A stretch of DNA of 22,420 nucleotides from JBBRMQ01 sp038230775 (GTDB taxonomy: Bacteria; Acidobacteriota; Thermoanaerobaculia; Gp7-AA8): positions 1 through 22,420 of the forward strand of contig JBBRMQ010000044.1 of NCBI GenBank assembly GCA_038230775.1, in the 5' to 3' direction. The notes under the pieces are model-generated. The model did no database searches. It saw nothing but the letters and a program-made list of their open reading frames with translations, and was not told the DNA's origin. The position numbers and the translations under genes are program-made. Positions within the stretch are counted from its first letter, which is position 1; each line of letters opens with the position of its first letter. Positions 22,287 to 22,420 of the stretch are shown in pieces.

Positions 22287-22420
22287 GCTAGTGTCCTGAG
22301 TCGGAGATTCACGGCATCTGGCTGATGGAGCGTGCGATCCGAGATCAGGCAACCATGTCATCCCGACGCTGAGCGAAGCGAAGGGGAGGGAGCCGTGTGG
22401 GTGGGCGGGACGATGAGCGC
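22287..22420. repeat. Dispersed palindromic repeat, copy B (cut by window end)
   Basis: The opening gctagtgtcctgagtc matches copy A at 407-422 with one change. The next part diverges, then tgtcatcccga, agcgaagcga and gtgtgggtgggcgggacg reappear, and the last 18 bases are the reverse complement of copy A at 514-531. The right arm of the palindrome is beyond the window. Confidence 0.75.

Noticed and set aside
1..22420. CRISPR arrays, phage genes or transposases
   Set aside because: No regularly spaced direct repeats, no integrase, transposase or structural phage motif was seen in any frame.

Overview
The window is GC-rich bacterial chromosomal DNA (by eye a little above 60% G+C), dense with genes on both strands. 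No phage, plasmid or CRISPR genes are visible. Two large proteins fuse a Ser/Thr kinase to a TolB-like domain and TPRs, and a winged-helix DNA-binding domain is fused to an FHA domain. There are also many secreted hydrolases and dispersed palindromic repeats. Together these suggest a soil-type Acidobacteriota or a neighbouring phylum. This is inferred from gene style; no 16S or ribosomal marker is present.

Layout. Positions 1-411 hold the 3' end of an unidentified gene, followed by a palindromic dispersed repeat that recurs at the far right edge. A small membrane protein (645-860) converges on a coupled minus-strand pair: a zinc-ribbon protein and a CaiB/BaiF-type CoA-transferase. A tRNA-Gln(CTG) with its own candidate promoter follows (2430-2503). 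Next is a cytochrome P450 gene, beside a 28-codon scrap of an AraC-type regulator, which marks a rearrangement scar. A secreted HEGRH-motif protein of unknown function (4053-5804) converges on a 19-residue Lys/Arg-rich protein gene that has a perfect Shine-Dalgarno.

Positions 6150-7754 encode an apparent two-gene operon for murein-peptide breakdown: an MpaA-like amidase and a glutamate-racemase homologue. A DUF4386-like membrane protein follows on the minus strand. Just upstream of it is a remnant of a second esterase gene, truncated at a 53-bp palindrome. Kinase-TPR protein 1 occupies 8572-10845.

The minus-strand block 10965-17211 holds, from right to left, a small secreted barrel-like protein, a membrane-anchored LuxR-type regulator, a DUF4199-like membrane protein, and a serine beta-lactamase/DD-peptidase-family hydrolase. 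It ends with an ABC ATPase - permease - esterase operon. Divergent from the barrel-like protein gene is a winged-helix/FHA regulator, followed in the same direction by kinase-TPR protein 2 (18005-20260). These two probably form a phospho-signalling pair.

The right end carries a lipoprotein, a secreted metzincin-like protein whose first zinc-binding His is Gln, and a strong terminator-like hairpin. It closes with a 297-bp duplicate of the 3' end of kinase-TPR gene 2, running into the same dispersed repeat seen at the left edge.

The most unusual content is the genome-plasticity layer. Two palindrome families and one larger dispersed repeat sit exactly at the ends of genes or gene fragments, and three gene remnants are visible (AraC, esterase, kinase-TPR).
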